DNA from: Hyaloscypha bicolor E
Lineage: Eukaryota > Ascomycota > Leotiomycetes > Helotiales > Hyaloscyphaceae
Direction of reading: 5' to 3'
Length of the DNA: 64,000 nucleotides
Assembly (NCBI RefSeq): GCF_002865645.1
Contig: NW_020194693.1
Location: 744,001 to 808,000, forward strand
Each line of letters starts with the position of its first letter. The first letter of the stretch is position 1. Position numbers and translations under genes: made by a program. Shown piece after piece: positions 61,331 through 64,000 of the stretch. The notes below the pieces were generated by a model, which saw nothing but the letters and a program-made list of their open reading frames with translations, ran no database searches and was not told the DNA's origin.

Positions 61331-61850
61331 GATTTAATATTAATAAATATAGCAATTAGTTAGTATGCTATAAACTGATTTCTATGAGAAATATAAATAA
61401 TATTATGATTTTGAAGTGAATTATTAATAATTTATACCAAAACCTTCTTATATCGCAAAAAGTTTTATTAGGCAATTATAGACTTGATTGAGGGCTATAA
61501 TAATCTAATTTTGTTATTTCGGTATTTTATGTGGTTAATTTAATAATTAATATTTTATCGCAAATATCGGAGTTGCTGGTCCGACTTGCTAGTGCAAGTC
61601 GGCCCCAGCAAAGCGAGGAATTGCCGACGGGTAGGTTAGTCCGGCCCCCAATTGACACCCGGGGTCGGGGGTCGTTTTACATTTTCCCAGATCCAGGGCC
61701 GCATCCCACTTTGGGCACAGCCGCACTGCAGCCGCTTCACCGTCTCTAAATCCTGATTTTTTCGCACAAACGTGTCTTTGAGCTTCAAACAATCTTCCAG
61801 CGAATGCTGCCTGCAGTATCACAGTGGATAACGCGGCCAATATTATCGCC
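61331..61850. promoter_or_regulatory. Upstream region of the WD40 gene
   Basis: Composition rises from AT-rich to normal at about 61560, leaving less than 300 bp of ordinary sequence before the ATG at 61851. The promoter therefore lies at or inside the edge of the degenerate tract. No individual element was identified. Confidence 0.35.
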
Positions 61851-64000
61851 ATGTCCTCGCAGCCACCTACCTCTCCGGTCTCAAGCCTCCCGGAGGGAAC
61901 TGCACCTGTTTTTACGGAACTTCAAGCACGAGGCTATCACGATTTCGTACCATGTGCGGCCACAGCATCGATGCTGCTATACGCTCATGGGAATTCGGTA
62001 ATATGTGCACCTTACGATACGCTCATAATCGAAAGGCGCTTTTCACGACATACAGAAAATGTCACCCTCTTAGCTGCACACACCGCGAGTGAGGAAGGAG
62101 GTCGTTTAGTAGTCAGCTGTAGTGAGGAACAGGTAGCAATTGCGTGGGATTGTCTTACTGGGGATGAGATTGGAAGACTTGAATCGTATGAAGCCTTAAC
62201 TGCAGTAGCATGGATGCGCAACGGAGTTATTGCTCTTGGTACGATTTGAGATTTTATTAAGTGCTCGTACGTAAATGTACTGATAGCCTATAGGAAGTGA
62301 TCAAGGCACTATAACCCTCTTTGAACTTTCGGAATCGCTCAGCATTTCAACAAAGACCATAGATGAGGTACCAATCACGGCAATAGCACCTGCTCAAAAT
62401 TGTACCACATACGCGATTGGGTAACCTTGTAATCTTGGCTTAAAGGAATTTTCGCTGATCCCTAAGGTCATAGTTACTCGAATGGTTCGCTTCTTATTGC
62501 TACTTTGCAGCCAAGATTCACGATTCTTCACAATCTAACAACTTCAATATATCCATCACCTGTTGTTACACTAGCCTGGCATGCATCCTCAATACACCAA
62601 AATTCAGAAATGTTGGCCACCCAGCTAGATGATGGAGATCTCAGACTTTGGTCTATTGAGAAACATCCTGGCATGAACCAAAAGGGTGCAAGAGTTATTA
62701 GGATTCTAGACAGGTTAGAAAAACGTCTGTCAGGTCGGAAGTGGATGGGATGGTCCAAAAATGGGCGTATTATTGAGTATTCGGAGGGGTACGTCTTTTT
62801 CAAACATCCCATCCCTGTAAACAAGGCTTACAAACAATTTCCTATACAGCAAGATTATTTCATGGGATATAAGAACGAAAAAAGTGATCAGGGAAGATAT
62901 TCAAACCTCGAGTGGAGTTGAGGGCCTGACAGTATATGGGCCCCTTGCAACTCTCTTTACTCTTGGTCCGAACAATATGGTACAGCAATTCGACCTCAAT
63001 CAGCCTGCTCGATTAGTGGCCAATGTGCAGCATAGCTTCCATGTGCCAATTGACGAACCTCCGGATAGTACTGCGCCCCCAACGGACTCTGGATATGCCT
63101 CAACTGTCAATGTTCAAAATAAAAATGAGCACACTAATGAGGATGATGGGAGAACAGTTATAACAGATGGCGAGCAACTTTATCTGCCCTATGACGAAAA
63201 GGAGGCCGTGATTTCTAATTTCACTAGCGGGTTGTATCGTGATGTTGGTCCTTTGATGCAATACCCCGATGCTGTGTCTATTATTTCCAAGGCCCTTCCT
63301 GCCCTATTAAGAGATTTTGCAGCCAGGGTCACCCACACTGCGGTTGAAAAGGAGCACGCCCAAGCAGTCTCGTTCGTCCGCCAAAATCGAAAGTAGGTGC
63401 ACCACCGAAAAGGTTCAAATGAATCTACACGTCTAATTTATAGGAATTTGGCTGATGTACTAACTCCTCTGCGTTAGTTATATCTCTGCTTCATTTCGAA
63501 CGGCGATAGAATCGAATGAGACAGAGGACCAAGCACATGCTCACGACAAAGTGGTACCCTTTGGATCTTCTGACCTAATTTCCGTTGAGGAAAAGGTAAA
63601 TTTCTGGAAGACGATACCGGCAACTGACTTGGACCCTCCCAGCGACGAAATCATCCAGGAAGATAAAGAAGACTCTTTTGGGCCCGAGAGCGACCACCTT
63701 GAAAAATTCTCGAAACATTGCGAGTTGTTAAGAGAAAGCAGAGAGTACCAATGGCTGTTGAAAAAGATACGTGCAGCTGCGAAACTAACCATGCGAAACG
63801 GCACTGTCATTTTGGACATCAACAACAAGATTTGTGCAAGCCTCGACCACATTACGCCAAAAGGGCATAAGAATCCAGCTCCAATTTATGGTGCAGTATT
63901 TCATGTAGCATTGAGGTTACGTGCTTTCCTCGACCACTACTACCAAGATGATCCATGCCGAGATATCGGGGATGTCTTAGTACTTACTGGATGCGCTGTC
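61851..64000 (+). CDS. WD40-type beta-propeller protein, 3' end outside the window
   Basis: ATG 61851 (MSSQPPTSPVSSLPEG). Exons 61851-62238, 62294-62420, 62474-62788, 62850-63392 and 63478-64000 join in phase through introns of 55, 53, 61 and 85 nt. The last intron has a perfect TACTAAC branch site before its acceptor. 632 codons are within the window and the frame is open at the edge. The N-terminal 350 residues hold propeller-like repeats (VAIAWDCLTGDEIGRL, SDQGTITLFEL, GDLRLWSIEK, IISWDIRTKKV, PNNMVQQFDL). A low-complexity acidic stretch and a helical region (REYQWLLKKIRAAAKL) follow. It resembles an uncharacterised WD40 protein conserved in Pezizomycotina, recalled by pattern only; function unknown. 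Confidence 0.8.

Overview
This is a piece of a filamentous ascomycete (Pezizomycotina) genome. Genes have several 44-85 nt introns with GTAAGT/GTAYGT-type donors. Normal-GC gene islands alternate abruptly with very AT-rich, stop-riddled tracts whose copies carry C-to-T / G-to-A damage, as left by repeat-induced point mutation (RIP). I cannot name the genus. No CRISPR array, rRNA or tRNA gene was recognised.

Layout. 1-168: 3' end of an unrecognised gene. 600-20000: AT-rich repeat graveyard holding old diverged element copies, plus one sharply bounded undamaged 915 bp pogo-like inverted-repeat element (4425-5339). 20000-21300: small unique island with two broken genes. 21823-26892 (minus): six-exon NOD-like receptor gene (alpha/beta-hydrolase, NACHT, about 20 ankyrin repeats), including five nearly identical 99 bp repeat units. 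27300-27720: weak ORF. 28000-47000: nested transposon complex. 47478-49418 (minus): Tup1-type corepressor gene. 51431-52532 (plus): C-5 sterol desaturase, divergent from TUP1. 52533-55560: intergenic with no convincing gene. 55560-61330: second AT-rich RIP tract. 61851 to the end (plus): five-exon WD40-type protein running off the window.

The most informative structure is the transposon complex. A roughly 2.1 kb piggyBac-type element (29473-46391) received four insertions: (a) a 303-bp-LTR chromodomain Gypsy retrotransposon (outer element, 31141-45150, target duplication GTACC); (b) a second copy of the same family in opposite orientation inside the outer element's own LTR (37917-44909, duplication AAGTA), giving an almost 14 kb near-palindrome; (c) a 153 bp solo LTR (30625-30777, duplication CATCG) in the transposase; and (d) two unrelated MITEs, one in each piggyBac inverted repeat, at the same TA. 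Subtracting insertions and duplications leaves about 2.1 kb, the usual piggyBac size, which supports the reading. The transposase now carries in-frame stops and an Asp-to-Asn change at the expected first catalytic aspartate.

Functionally the intact loci are a general transcription corepressor, an ergosterol enzyme, a WD40 protein and a probable heterokaryon-incompatibility/innate-immunity receptor beside repeats. I see no new multi-gene system. The items most worth checking are the receptor's homogenised ankyrin repeats and the nested element history.
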